Source: Microbacterium saperdae (GTDB taxonomy: Bacteria > Actinomycetota > Actinomycetes > Actinomycetales > Microbacteriaceae). Taken from it: 64,000 nucleotides of DNA. Under the pieces are notes generated by a model. The model was not told the DNA's origin. It was given only the letters and a program-made list of their open reading frames with translations, and ran no database searches. A program made the position numbers and the translations under genes. Positions 29,737 to 38,048 of this stretch are shown piece by piece (position 1 is the first letter of the stretch; every line of letters begins with the position of its first letter). The stretch lies in the NCBI RefSeq assembly GCF_006716345.1, contig NZ_VFOX01000001.1, forward strand, positions 2,790,001 to 2,854,000, in the 5' to 3' direction.

Positions 29737-30917
29737 GATGCTCCTTCGATGAGGGTGTTGCGGAACGCCGGGATGCCCGTGATGTGGGCGCCGAGCACGA
29801 GCGTGTGGATCTCGTCGGTCCCCTCGTAGGTGCGGACGGATTCCAGGTTCGCGGCGTGACGGAGCGGCGAGTAGTCGCCGGAGACGCCGTTGCCGCCGAG
29901 GATGGTGCGGGCCTCTCGCGCGATGGCGATCGCCGCGCGGGTGTTGCTGAGCTTGGCGACCGAGATCTGGTGCGGGGCGAGCGAGCCGGCGTCCTTGAGG
30001 CGCCCGAGCCGCAGCGCGAGCAGCTGCGCCTTCTCGATCTCGATCGCCATGTCGACGAGCTTCTGCTGCGTGAGCTGGAACGAGGCGATGGGCTGGTTGA
30101 ACTGGATGCGTGTGAGCGAGTACGACAGGGCCGTCGCGTAGCTGTCTCGTGCGGCGCCGATGACGCCCCATCCGATGCCGTAGCGGGCTTCGTTCAGGCA
30201 GGAGAACGGGGCACGCAGTCCGCGCGCCTCCGGGAGCTGCGCCTCGGCGGGCAGTCGCACGTCGGTGAGCGTGATGTCGCACTGGATCGAGGCGCGCATC
30301 GACAGCTTCGGAGCGATCGGGGTCGCGACGAAGCCCTCGGAGTCCGTGGGCACGATGAAGCCCCGGATGCCGTCATCGGTCTGCGCCCAGATGATCGCGA
30401 TCTGCGCGATCGAGGCGAGGCCGATCCAGCGCTTGGCCCCGTTGATCACCCACCCGTCGCCGTCTCGGCGCGCGAAGGTCGTCATGCTCGACGGGTCCGA
30501 TCCGGAGTTCGGCTCGGTGAGCCCGAAGCAGCCGATGACCTCGCCACGCGCCATGCGCGGGAGCCACTCCTGCTTCTGCTCCTCGCTGCCGTGCTTGTGG
30601 ATGGCGCTCATCGCGAGGGATCCCTGCACCGATACGAAGGTGCGCAGCCCCGAGTCGCCCGCTTCGAGCTCCATCGCCGCCAGCCCGTATTCCACCGCGC
30701 TGCGACCGGCGCAGCCGTATCCGTTCAGGTGCATCCCGAGCAGCCCGAGCTCGGCGAGCTCCGGCACGAGCTCGGTGGGGAAGATCGCGTCGTCGTACCA
30801 GCCGGCGATGTGCGGACGGATGCGCGCGTCGACGAAGCCCCGGACGCTGTCGCGCATCGCCCGCTCGTCCGCGGAGAGGAGCTCGTCGAAGTCGAGCAGG
30901 TCGGGAACAGGGGTCAT
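29733..30917 (-). CDS. gcdH: Acyl-CoA dehydrogenase, glutaryl-CoA dehydrogenase-like
   Basis: FAD enzyme of 394 residues. Several blocks match the glutaryl-CoA dehydrogenase branch: RTFVSVQGSLAM, CFGLTEPNSGSDPSSM, PFSCLNEARYGIGWG and LGGNGVSGDY. The catalytic base is E365 in RTYEGTDEIH. It would oxidise and decarboxylate glutaryl-CoA to crotonyl-CoA. It overlaps the aminotransferase and aldehyde dehydrogenase genes by 4 bp each. The glutaryl-CoA assignment is family-level; a related short-chain acyl-CoA substrate is possible. Confidence 0.82.
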   Translation of the reverse strand: MTPVPDLLDFDELLSADERAMRDSVRGFVDARIRPHIAGWYDDAIFPTELVPELAELGLLGMHLNGYGCAGRSAVEYGLAAMELEAGDSGLRTFVSVQGSLAMSAIHKHGSEEQKQEWLPRMARGEVIGCFGLTEPNSGSDPSSMTTFARRDGDGWVINGAKRWIGLASIAQIAIIWAQTDDGIRGFIVPTDSEGFVATPIAPKLSMRASIQCDITLTDVRLPAEAQLPEARGLRAPFSCLNEARYGIGWGVIGAARDSYATALSYSLTRIQFNQPIASFQLTQQKLVDMAIEIEKAQLLALRLGRLKDAGSLAPHQISVAKLSNTRAAIAIAREARTILGGNGVSGDYSPLRHAANLESVRTYEGTDEIHTLVLGAHITGIPAFRNTLIEGAS

Positions 30918-32239
30918 GCGGCGGCCTCCTCGGCAGCGATGGAGCGGATGGATGCGGCGAGGATCTCGAGCCCCGCCTCGAGCACGGCGTCTTCGATGAC
31001 CAGCGGAGGGAGCAGCCGGATGACGTTGCCGAAGGTGCCGCAGGTCAGCGTGATGACGCCTGCGGCGTGGCACGCCGATGCGATGCGCTGCGCGAGGTCG
31101 GCCCGCGGCGCGAGCGTTCCGGGGTCGGCGAACTCGATCGCCATCATCGCCCCGTGCCCGCGGACCTCGGCGACGATGTCGAGTTCGACGAGGAGGGGTT
31201 CGAGGTGGCGGCGGATGCTCCGCTCGATCCCCGCGACGCGCGGCAGCAGGTCCGGGTCCTCGAGCACCTCGAAGACGGCGAGGGCGGCCGCGCATGCCAG
31301 CGGGTTGCCCGCGTAGGTGCCCCCGAGGCCGCCCGCGTGCGCGGCATCCATGATGTCGGCGCGGCCGGTGACGGCACTCAAGGGCAGCCCCCCTCCGAGC
31401 GCTTTCGCGGTGAGAGTGATGTCGCCGGCGATGCCGTCGTGCTCGCTCGCGAACAGACGCCCCGTGCGGCCGAGACCGGTCTGGATCTCGTCGATGACGA
31501 GCACGATCCCGTGAGCGTCCGCGATGCGGCGCAGGCCTGCGAGGAAGCCCTCCGCCGGAACGACGAACCCGCCCTCGCCCTGGATCGGCTCGACGACGAG
31601 CGCCGCGAAGTGGTCCGCGCCGTGGTCGACGACGATGCGCTCGATCTCGGCGAGTGCCGCATCCGTCCCCGCACCGCGGAGCGGGTTCGCGTTCGGCCCA
31701 CGGACGACATCGCCGGGGAACGGACCGAACGAGGTCTTGTACGGGTGCTCCTTGGCGGTCATCGCCATGGTCAGCAGCGACCGGCCGTGGTAGGCCTCGT
31801 CGATCACGAGGACCCCCGGCCGCCCGGAGTACGCGCGAGCGATCTTCACCGCGTTCTCGACAGCCTCCGCCCCGGTGCTGAACAGTCCGGTCTTCTTCTC
31901 GAAGTCTCCGGGCACGTGGTCGTTGAGCCACTCGGCGACACGGACGAACCCCTCGTACTCGGTCACCATGAAGCAGGTGTGGGTGAAGAGATCGAGTTGC
32001 GCGGCGACCTTCTGCCGCACGAGCGGGTTCGCCGCACCGACGCTGGTGACGGCGATGCCGGAGGCCAGGTCGATGAGGGTGTTGCCGTCGACGTCCTGAA
32101 GGGTCGAGGTTCCGGCGCTGGCGATGAACACGGGCAGCGTGACGCCGAATCCGGAGGCGACAGCAGCCTCGCGCTGCGCGTGGAGTTCGCGCGAGCGGGG
32201 ACCGGGGATCTCGGTGAGCAGGTGAGGAACAGAGGTCAT
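30914..32239 (-). CDS. gabT: 4-aminobutyrate / 5-aminovalerate aminotransferase (class III)
   Basis: PLP-dependent omega-aminotransferase, 441 residues, moving an amino group from GABA or 5-aminovalerate to 2-oxoglutarate. The PLP lysine is K279 in LTAKALGGGLPLS; EPIQGEGGF and VIDEIQTGLGRTG are classical GabT blocks. The ATG at 32239 is 7 bases after TAGCGT with no Shine-Dalgarno sequence, again leaderless-like. It is first gene of the operon, divergent from a PucR regulator. Neighbours favour 5-aminovalerate over GABA, but GabT enzymes commonly take both. Confidence 0.88.
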   Translation of the reverse strand: MTSVPHLLTEIPGPRSRELHAQREAAVASGFGVTLPVFIASAGTSTLQDVDGNTLIDLASGIAVTSVGAANPLVRQKVAAQLDLFTHTCFMVTEYEGFVRVAEWLNDHVPGDFEKKTGLFSTGAEAVENAVKIARAYSGRPGVLVIDEAYHGRSLLTMAMTAKEHPYKTSFGPFPGDVVRGPNANPLRGAGTDAALAEIERIVVDHGADHFAALVVEPIQGEGGFVVPAEGFLAGLRRIADAHGIVLVIDEIQTGLGRTGRLFASEHDGIAGDITLTAKALGGGLPLSAVTGRADIMDAAHAGGLGGTYAGNPLACAAALAVFEVLEDPDLLPRVAGIERSIRRHLEPLLVELDIVAEVRGHGAMMAIEFADPGTLAPRADLAQRIASACHAAGVITLTCGTFGNVIRLLPPLVIEDAVLEAGLEILAASIRSIAAEEAAA

Positions 32240-32246
32240 GAGGTCG

Positions 32247-32252
32247 ACGCTA
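32247..32252 (-). promoter_or_regulatory. Leaderless -10 box of gabT operon
   Basis: On the minus strand TAGCGT is followed by 7 bases and the ATG at 32239. No clear -35 box was found, which fits an activator-dependent promoter. Confidence 0.45.
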
Positions 32253-32288
32253 GGGCGAAGCGCGATCGCGCATGCGTACACTTCGCCC
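32253..32288. repeat. Inverted repeat in gabT-PucR intergenic region
   Basis: GGGCGAAG (32253-32260) and CTTCGCCC (32281-32288) are perfect 8-bp inverted copies separated by 20 bases. The left arm touches the gabT -10 box. The spacing suits two half-sites about two helical turns apart. Confidence 0.5.
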
Positions 32289-32304
32289 AGCCTTTGCGAG
32301 TTCG

Positions 32305-32321
32305 TTGTGCATCACGCACAA
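32305..32321. promoter_or_regulatory. Candidate PucR operator
   Basis: TTGTGC and GCACAA form a perfect 6-bp inverted repeat with a 5-base spacer, 7 bases before the PucR start codon. The position suits autoregulation or divergent control of gabT. Confidence 0.5.
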
Positions 32322-32328
32322 TGAGGAC

Positions 32329-33678
32329 ATGGTGTCCCTCGGTGAGCTCGTCAGTCTGGCCGGCAGCTCGTTGCGCCCCCTCGCCCCGTTCGATGCCGCG
32401 CGAGGGATCAGCGGCGTCCATGTCTCGGAGCTCGAAGATCCGGGACGCTATCTCGACGGGGGCGAACTCCTGCTCACCACCGGCATCCCGCTGCGCGCCG
32501 CGGCGGCGGGCGCCTACGTCGACCGTCTCGCCGCCCAGGGCATCGGTGCGATCGGGATCGGCCTCGGAGAGGGCTGGGAACAGGCACCGCCCGCTCTGGT
32601 CGAACGGTGCCGATCCGCCGGTATCCCCGTGTTCGAAGTCCCTGACGGCGCACCCTTCCTCGATGTCTCGCGCGCGTTCTGGTCGATCGCCGGGCGCGGC
32701 GGTCAGGAGGAGGCGATCCGCACCGCGCACGCCCACACCCGACTGGTGCAGGCCGCGGGGGGACCCGACCCGGTCGCTGCCGTCGTCCGCGTGATGGCGC
32801 AGGCGATCGGCGGATGGGTGGCCTGGCTGCCGCTCGGTCGGAGCGCCGCACCGGCGCTGCTGCATCCGCGATCGTTGGAGGGGATGCTCCCGTCCGTGCG
32901 CGCTGATGTCGAGAGGTCGTTGCTGCGTTCCGGCGTCGAGGCGGCATCCTTCGTCTCGCACGGCTCGACGGTGGTCGCACACGCCGTCACGGACGGCGAG
33001 CGCACTCGCGGCGCACTCGCCCTCGGTGCGGGCAGACCGTTCGGCAGCTCCGACCGCCAGCTCGCACTCACGGCGACGGCGCTCCTGCGGCTCCTGACCG
33101 CCGGCGACACGGGCGGATCGACACCTCCCGCGGACTGGATCACCGCCCTCGCCCTCCGCGGCGAGGCGCCGGCGGCTCGTGCGCTGGCGGCCGTATCCGA
33201 CGTGGACCTGCCGCTGCTCTTCCGCGTGGTGGCGAGCGGGCAGCCTGCCGCCGGGGGTATCGGACGCGGTGTCGAGCGCGACGGCGTGCATCTCACGCTG
33301 TGGCCCGCAGACTCCGACCCGGCCGCGGGCTCCGGGATCACGAGCGGCGAGGTCGGGCTGGAGGACGTCCCCGCGGCCGCTGCCCGCGTGGTCGCCCTGC
33401 ACCGTACGTCCTCCGGAGGCGGGCTTCAGGTCGATCCGGACGCGCGCGCCCGGCGCTGGGCCGCCACGCTCGCGTCGTCCGATCCGGACCTGCATCGCAC
33501 CGTCGTGGCGTACCTGCGCAACCGACAGCAGGCCGAACGCGCGGCCCGCGCGCTCGGCGTGCATCGGAACACCATCCGTCCGCGGATCCTGGCAGCCGAG
33601 AGGCTGCTGGATGTCTCGCTCGACGACCCTGATGTGGCCGCCGAGCTCTGGATCGCACTCCGCGATCTCCCGCTCTAG
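32329..33678 (+). CDS. PucR-family transcriptional regulator
   Basis: Regulator of 449 residues with an N-terminal PucR sensor domain (about 5-125) and a C-terminal HTH (AYLRNRQQAERAARALGVHRN region followed by an LDDPD..AELWIAL tail). Proteins of this class control purine, GABA or amino-acid catabolic genes. It is divergent from the gabT operon, with two inverted repeats between. The ATG is followed at once by an in-frame GTG; either may be used, and no good ribosome-binding site separates them. Its TAG stop shares a CTAG with the convergent CoA-transferase stop. Confidence 0.85.
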   Translation: MVSLGELVSLAGSSLRPLAPFDAARGISGVHVSELEDPGRYLDGGELLLTTGIPLRAAAAGAYVDRLAAQGIGAIGIGLGEGWEQAPPALVERCRSAGIPVFEVPDGAPFLDVSRAFWSIAGRGGQEEAIRTAHAHTRLVQAAGGPDPVAAVVRVMAQAIGGWVAWLPLGRSAAPALLHPRSLEGMLPSVRADVERSLLRSGVEAASFVSHGSTVVAHAVTDGERTRGALALGAGRPFGSSDRQLALTATALLRLLTAGDTGGSTPPADWITALALRGEAPAARALAAVSDVDLPLLFRVVASGQPAAGGIGRGVERDGVHLTLWPADSDPAAGSGITSGEVGLEDVPAAAARVVALHRTSSGGGLQVDPDARARRWAATLASSDPDLHRTVVAYLRNRQQAERAARALGVHRNTIRPRILAAERLLDVSLDDPDVAAELWIALRDLPL

Positions 33679-34826
33679 ACGTCCGCGTCCAGCCAGGCGC
33701 GTACCGACTCGTCGTGCTCGCCGAGCAGAGGCGGCGCCGCCGAGGACACGGGGATGCCGGGCGTCCACGTCAGCGGCGACCGGATCTGCCGTGATCGGCG
33801 CCCATCGACCCCCACGGCCTCCCACACGGGATCGAGTCCGAGCCGCTCGGCCAGCGCGATGCCGTCACCGATCGAGTTCACGACACCCGCGGCGACCCCG
33901 ATCCGATTCAGGCGATCCGCCCAGGCCGCGGCCGTGCCCTGCGCGAGTGCGGACTCCAGCTCCGCGACCAGGGCATCGCGATGCGCGACACGATCCGGAT
34001 TCCGCAGGAAGCGGTCATCGGCGGCGAGTTCGGGTCGTCCGAGCTCGCGGGTCATCCGGGCGAACTGTGCGTCGTTCCCGCACGCCACCGCGATCGGCGC
34101 GTCCGCGCAGCGCAGCGACTCGTAGGGCGCGATCGAGGGGTGGCGGTTGCCGAGCCGGCCAGGCTCTGAGCCTGCTCCCAGATGCGCGGAGACCTGATTC
34201 ACGAGTGCCGCCTGCAGACTCGACAGCAGGTTGACGTCGATCCGGGATCCCCGTCCCGTGCGGTCGCGACGACGCAGAGCGGCGAGGATGCCGATCACCG
34301 CGTCCTTGCCCGTGAGCACGTCGACGAGCGCGACGCCGGCCTTCATCGCATCGCCGTCGGTCTCGCCGGTGATGTGCATGAGACCGCCCACCGCCTGCGC
34401 GACGAAGTCGTACCCCGGCAGCGCGGCGCCGGCCTCGAGGCCGAAGCCGCTCACCGAGACGTACACCAGCCCGGGATTCGCAGCGGAGAGAGCATCCCAG
34501 TCGAACCCGAGCGTCGCGAACAGACCGGGCCGGAAGTTCTCGATCACGACATCGCTGCGGGCGATGAGCGCGTGCGCGCGTGCGACGTCGGCCGGATCCG
34601 TGAGATCCAGCGTCACCGACTCCTTGCCGCGGTTGGCGGACTCGAAGTAGGTCGTGATGCCGGACTCGGCGTAAGGCGGACCCCAGGCGCGGGTGTCATC
34701 CCCGCTTCCCGGTCGTTCGACCTTGATGACCCTGGCGCCGAGGTCGGCGAGGGTCATCGTCGCCAACGGCCCGGCGAGCACACGCGAGAAGTCCGCGACG
34801 ATGATGCCGTCGAGCGGCGCGCTCAC
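33675..34826 (-). CDS. CaiB/BaiF-family CoA-transferase
   Basis: Class III CoA-transferase, 383 residues, moving CoA between carboxylic acids. Family blocks are VLAGPLATMTLADLGARVIKVE, RGKESVTLDL and VIENFRPG; the catalytic Asp is expected in ALVDVLTGKDA. The GTG start overlaps the LacI stop (GTGA), so it is translated with that regulator. Next to a glutaryl-CoA-dehydrogenase-like gene, succinyl-CoA:glutarate CoA-transferase is an attractive assignment, but the acid that is activated cannot be read from sequence. Confidence 0.87.
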   Translation of the reverse strand: MSAPLDGIIVADFSRVLAGPLATMTLADLGARVIKVERPGSGDDTRAWGPPYAESGITTYFESANRGKESVTLDLTDPADVARAHALIARSDVVIENFRPGLFATLGFDWDALSAANPGLVYVSVSGFGLEAGAALPGYDFVAQAVGGLMHITGETDGDAMKAGVALVDVLTGKDAVIGILAALRRRDRTGRGSRIDVNLLSSLQAALVNQVSAHLGAGSEPGRLGNRHPSIAPYESLRCADAPIAVACGNDAQFARMTRELGRPELAADDRFLRNPDRVAHRDALVAELESALAQGTAAAWADRLNRIGVAAGVVNSIGDGIALAERLGLDPVWEAVGVDGRRSRQIRSPLTWTPGIPVSSAAPPLLGEHDESVRAWLDADV

Positions 34827-35842
34827 CGGCGCACCCGCAGCGCCCGCGCGGTGGATTCCCTGGCCACCACGGCGATCGGGAACTCCACGTCCGTGCCGGA
34901 TGCCGCACGACCGTCGAGCAGATCGATGAGGAGTTCGGCGCAGGCGACCCCTGAGTCGCGAGGACGGAGGTCGATCGAGGTGATCGACGGCGTCAGGAAC
35001 GGCAGCGAGGGGTGATCGACGCACGACACGACCGTGATGTCCTCGCCGATCGTGCGCCCCAGCCGTCCGAGCACGGCCACGACCTCGATCGCGCTGGAGT
35101 CCGGTCCGCAGATGATCACATCCGTCTCCGGGCGCGTCTGCAGCAGCCGCTCCGTCGCTTCGCGCACGGCGTGCCACGGCGCTTCGAACGAGATCGGCGC
35201 GATCACGGGGTCGAGGTCGCGCGCCGCGCAGCCTTCGCGATACCCGGCCACCAGCTGACGGGACCAGTCGGTCGCGTCCGGCGCCACCAGGAGCGCCGGA
35301 TGACGGGCCTGGGTCACGTCGATCTCGTCGAAGAGCCGCAGCATGGCCGCTTCGTGCGACGACCAGATGACGCCGTCCGGCGTGCCGGCGATGTCATCCG
35401 GCAGATGCTCCTGCGTGACGATCGGGATGCCGGACGACATGAGCGCCGGCAGCGCAGCGTCGCCCGAGAGCGGGTCGCCGATGATGAGTCCGTCGGCGCG
35501 GATCGGCCGCGAGCGACCGGACGAGACGGACGGGCTGACGATGGTGACGTCGATGTCGTGCGCGGCGGCGCTGGTGACGATGCCGAACGTGAAGGCCATG
35601 TAGTACGACGACCGCGACACGACCTCGGGGAGCACGATGCCGATGGTGCCGATCGCGCCGCCTCTGAGGTGCCGCGCGGCCGTGTTCACGGAGTAGCCGA
35701 GGTCAGCGGCAGCGGCGAGAACCGCTTCACGAGTGGCGGAAGAGACGCGTCCGCCACCGCTGAGCGCATCGGACGCGGTGGTCTTGCCGACCCCGGCGCG
35801 CCGAGCGACATCGATCAATCGGGCACGCCGTGGCTCTTGCAT
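34823..35842 (-). CDS. LacI-family regulator of the amine/peptide locus
   Basis: Repressor of 339 residues with an N-terminal HTH (LIDVARRAGVGKTTASDALS) and hinge, then a periplasmic-binding-like sensor domain. It is divergent from the copper amine oxidase operon and co-translated with the CoA-transferase. A perfect 18-bp CpG-centred palindrome lies in the shared intergenic region over the amine oxidase transcription start. The start is leaderless-type (TAGACT, 7 bases, ATG). The ligand is unknown; LacI proteins usually sense sugars, so an amine-linked role would be unusual. Confidence 0.88.
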   Translation of the reverse strand: MQEPRRARLIDVARRAGVGKTTASDALSGGGRVSSATREAVLAAAADLGYSVNTAARHLRGGAIGTIGIVLPEVVSRSSYYMAFTFGIVTSAAAHDIDVTIVSPSVSSGRSRPIRADGLIIGDPLSGDAALPALMSSGIPIVTQEHLPDDIAGTPDGVIWSSHEAAMLRLFDEIDVTQARHPALLVAPDATDWSRQLVAGYREGCAARDLDPVIAPISFEAPWHAVREATERLLQTRPETDVIICGPDSSAIEVVAVLGRLGRTIGEDITVVSCVDHPSLPFLTPSITSIDLRPRDSGVACAELLIDLLDGRAASGTDVEFPIAVVARESTARALRVRR

Positions 35843-35849
35843 GCGGCCG

Positions 35850-35855
35850 AGTCTA
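35850..35855 (-). promoter_or_regulatory. Leaderless -10 box of the LacI-CoA-transferase pair
   Basis: On the minus strand TAGACT is followed by 7 bases and the ATG at 35842. Confidence 0.5.
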
Positions 35856-35898
35856 ACCACACCGACCCAGTCGTAATCCACTCGAAACACATCGGGTC

Positions 35899-35928
35899 TT
35901 GCGCCGTAACATCCTTTTCGCATACTTT
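35899..35928 (+). promoter_or_regulatory. Promoter of the copper amine oxidase operon
   Basis: TTGCGC (35899-35904), an 18-base spacer and TACTTT (35923-35928). The expected start, near 35935, falls inside the palindrome that begins at the next base. Confidence 0.7.
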
Positions 35929-35946
35929 TGCCGGAACGTTCCGGCA
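35929..35946. promoter_or_regulatory. LacI operator over the amine oxidase transcription start
   Basis: TGCCGGAACGTTCCGGCA is a perfect 18-bp palindrome centred on a CG. A second half-site, ACGTTCCGGCA (35952-35962), follows in the same orientation. Binding there would block initiation at the adjacent promoter. Confidence 0.75.
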
Positions 35947-35983
35947 CGCAGACGTTCCGGCACCGACTTCCGACGGAGACTCC

Positions 35984-38011
35984 ATGAACTGCAGCTGTTC
36001 CACGTCCGACCACGTCCAGCGCTCGCGCCGCCTCGGCGACGAATCCGGCGCGCCGTACGCGACGCTCTCCGCGGACGAGCTGCAGCGCGTCGCCGAGATC
36101 CTCCGTGCGAACGACGCGCTCGACGAGGCCCACCGCATCGCCTACATCGGACTCGACGAACCGGATCGCGCGGAGGTCGCTGCGGGGCGCAGTGTCCCCC
36201 GCCGGGCACGCGTCCAGCTTCTCGACGTCGACAGCGGCCGCGCCAGGGCGCTCTCGGTCGACCTCGCCAGCGGTACCCTCGCGAAGGACGTCGACATCGA
36301 CCCCGACCTCGACGGTCAGGTGCCGCTCCTGCAGGAGGAGCACGGGATCATCCGCGAGCTCATCGGCGCCGACGAGCGCTGGGCGACCGCGCTGGCCGCA
36401 CGCGGCATCGACGACCCGCGCACGGTCGCACTGGCAGGGCTCTCCGCCGGCCGCTTCCCGATCGAGGGAGAGCAGGGTCGCCGATTGGCCCGTGTTCTCG
36501 GCCACCACCAGCCGACACCCCAGACCATGCCGTGGGCGCATCCGATCGACGGGCTCGTCGCCTACGTGGACCTCGCCAGCCGCACCGTCGTCGATGTGAT
36601 CGACACCGGCGTGATGCCGATCCCGCAGGAGACCGGCGACTACCACGTGCCCGGCACGTTCGGCCCCGAACGCACGACGCAGAAGCCCATCGTGATCCGG
36701 CAGCCCGAAGGCCCGAGCTTCTCGTTCGACGGCGACGTCATCTCCTGGGAGAAGTGGTCGCTGCGCGTCGGCTACGACATGCGGGAGGGCCTCATCCTGC
36801 ACGGCATCGGCTTCGAGGACGACGGACGCGTGCGACCGATCGTGCACCGCGCCTCGATCGCCGAGATGCTGGTCCCCTACGGAGATCCGGGACCGGTGCG
36901 CTTCTGGCAGAACTACTTCGACACCGGGGAGTACCTGCTCGGCCGGCTGGTGAACTCGCTCGAGCTCGGCTGCGACTGCGTCGGCGACATCACCTATCTC
37001 GACGTGCCGATCGCGGATGCGCGGGGCAACGTGAAAGTCCTCCCGAACGCGATCTGCATCCACGAGGAGGACGCCGGCGTGCTGTGGAAGCACACCGAGC
37101 AGTTCACCGGCTCGAGCGACGTCCGGCGCCAGCGACGCCTGGTGATCTCGTTCTTCGTCACGGTCGGCAACTACGACTACGGGTTCTACTGGTACCTCTA
37201 CCTCGACGGCAAGATCGAGTTCGAGGCCAAGGCCACGGGTCTCGTGTTCACCGCGGCCTACGACGAGCGCACCAGCCGCTTCGCCAGCGAGCTCGCCCCC
37301 GGCCTCGCCGCTCCGTACCACCAGCACCTGTTCTGCGCACGCCTCGACATGGCGGTCGACGACGGGCCCGCCGTGATCGACGAGGTCGATGTCGGAGCTC
37401 TCCCGGTCGACGACGACAACCTGCACGGCAGTGCGATCGGTTTCACGAAGACCCGTCTGCGCAGCGAGCAGGAGGGCCGGCGCAGAGCCAATGCGACGGT
37501 CGATCGCACATGGCGCGTCAGCAGCGCGACCGCGAAGAACCGCCTCGGCCGGCCGACCTCCTACGTCCTGACGCCGGAGGGCAAGCCGGTGCTCCTCGCG
37601 CAGCCCGATTCCGTGATCGCCTCGCGGGCCCGCTTCGCGACGTCCGATCTCTGGGTCACCGCGTACGACCCCGATGAACGCTATCCCGCGGGCGATGTGG
37701 TGAACCAGAGCGCCCCGGAGCAGGGTCTTCCCGCCTTCGTGGCCGACGACGCCTCACTCGACGGCGCCGATCTCGTGCTCTGGCACACGTTCGGTCTCAC
37801 GCATTTCCCCCGCACGGAAGACTGGCCCATCATGCCCGTCGACACCTGCGGCTTCACCCTGAAACCCCACGACTTCTTCGACCGGAACCCGACCCTCGAC
37901 GTTCCGGCCTCCCCCACCGCATGCGCCTGTGCTCACGAGGACACGGGCGCGGCACGCACCGAGCACCACCTGCATCACCTCTCTGTCCGCCCGTCGTCGC
38001 ACCACGGCTGA
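35984..38011 (+). CDS. Copper amine oxidase (TPQ type)
   Basis: Oxidises primary amines to aldehyde, ammonia and hydrogen peroxide; 675 residues. The TPQ precursor tyrosine is Y397 in TVGNYDYG. Copper ligands are H446 and H448 (HQH) and H607 (LTHFPR). The catalytic-base Asp is D313 (YFDTGEY). N2/N3 and catalytic domains are all present, with no signal peptide. Both ends carry extra motifs absent from typical family members: CSC at residues 3-5, and a C-terminal tail with CAC and many His. GGAG lies 5 bases before the ATG. It leads a ten-gene operon under a LacI operator. Bacterial homologues prefer arylalkyl amines, but some accept diamines. Confidence 0.92.
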   Translation: MNCSCSTSDHVQRSRRLGDESGAPYATLSADELQRVAEILRANDALDEAHRIAYIGLDEPDRAEVAAGRSVPRRARVQLLDVDSGRARALSVDLASGTLAKDVDIDPDLDGQVPLLQEEHGIIRELIGADERWATALAARGIDDPRTVALAGLSAGRFPIEGEQGRRLARVLGHHQPTPQTMPWAHPIDGLVAYVDLASRTVVDVIDTGVMPIPQETGDYHVPGTFGPERTTQKPIVIRQPEGPSFSFDGDVISWEKWSLRVGYDMREGLILHGIGFEDDGRVRPIVHRASIAEMLVPYGDPGPVRFWQNYFDTGEYLLGRLVNSLELGCDCVGDITYLDVPIADARGNVKVLPNAICIHEEDAGVLWKHTEQFTGSSDVRRQRRLVISFFVTVGNYDYGFYWYLYLDGKIEFEAKATGLVFTAAYDERTSRFASELAPGLAAPYHQHLFCARLDMAVDDGPAVIDEVDVGALPVDDDNLHGSAIGFTKTRLRSEQEGRRRANATVDRTWRVSSATAKNRLGRPTSYVLTPEGKPVLLAQPDSVIASRARFATSDLWVTAYDPDERYPAGDVVNQSAPEQGLPAFVADDASLDGADLVLWHTFGLTHFPRTEDWPIMPVDTCGFTLKPHDFFDRNPTLDVPASPTACACAHEDTGAARTEHHLHHLSVRPSSHHG

Positions 38012-38048
38012 TCCGCCGTCGTCCGGCATCCCGAAGGGAAACACCGAC

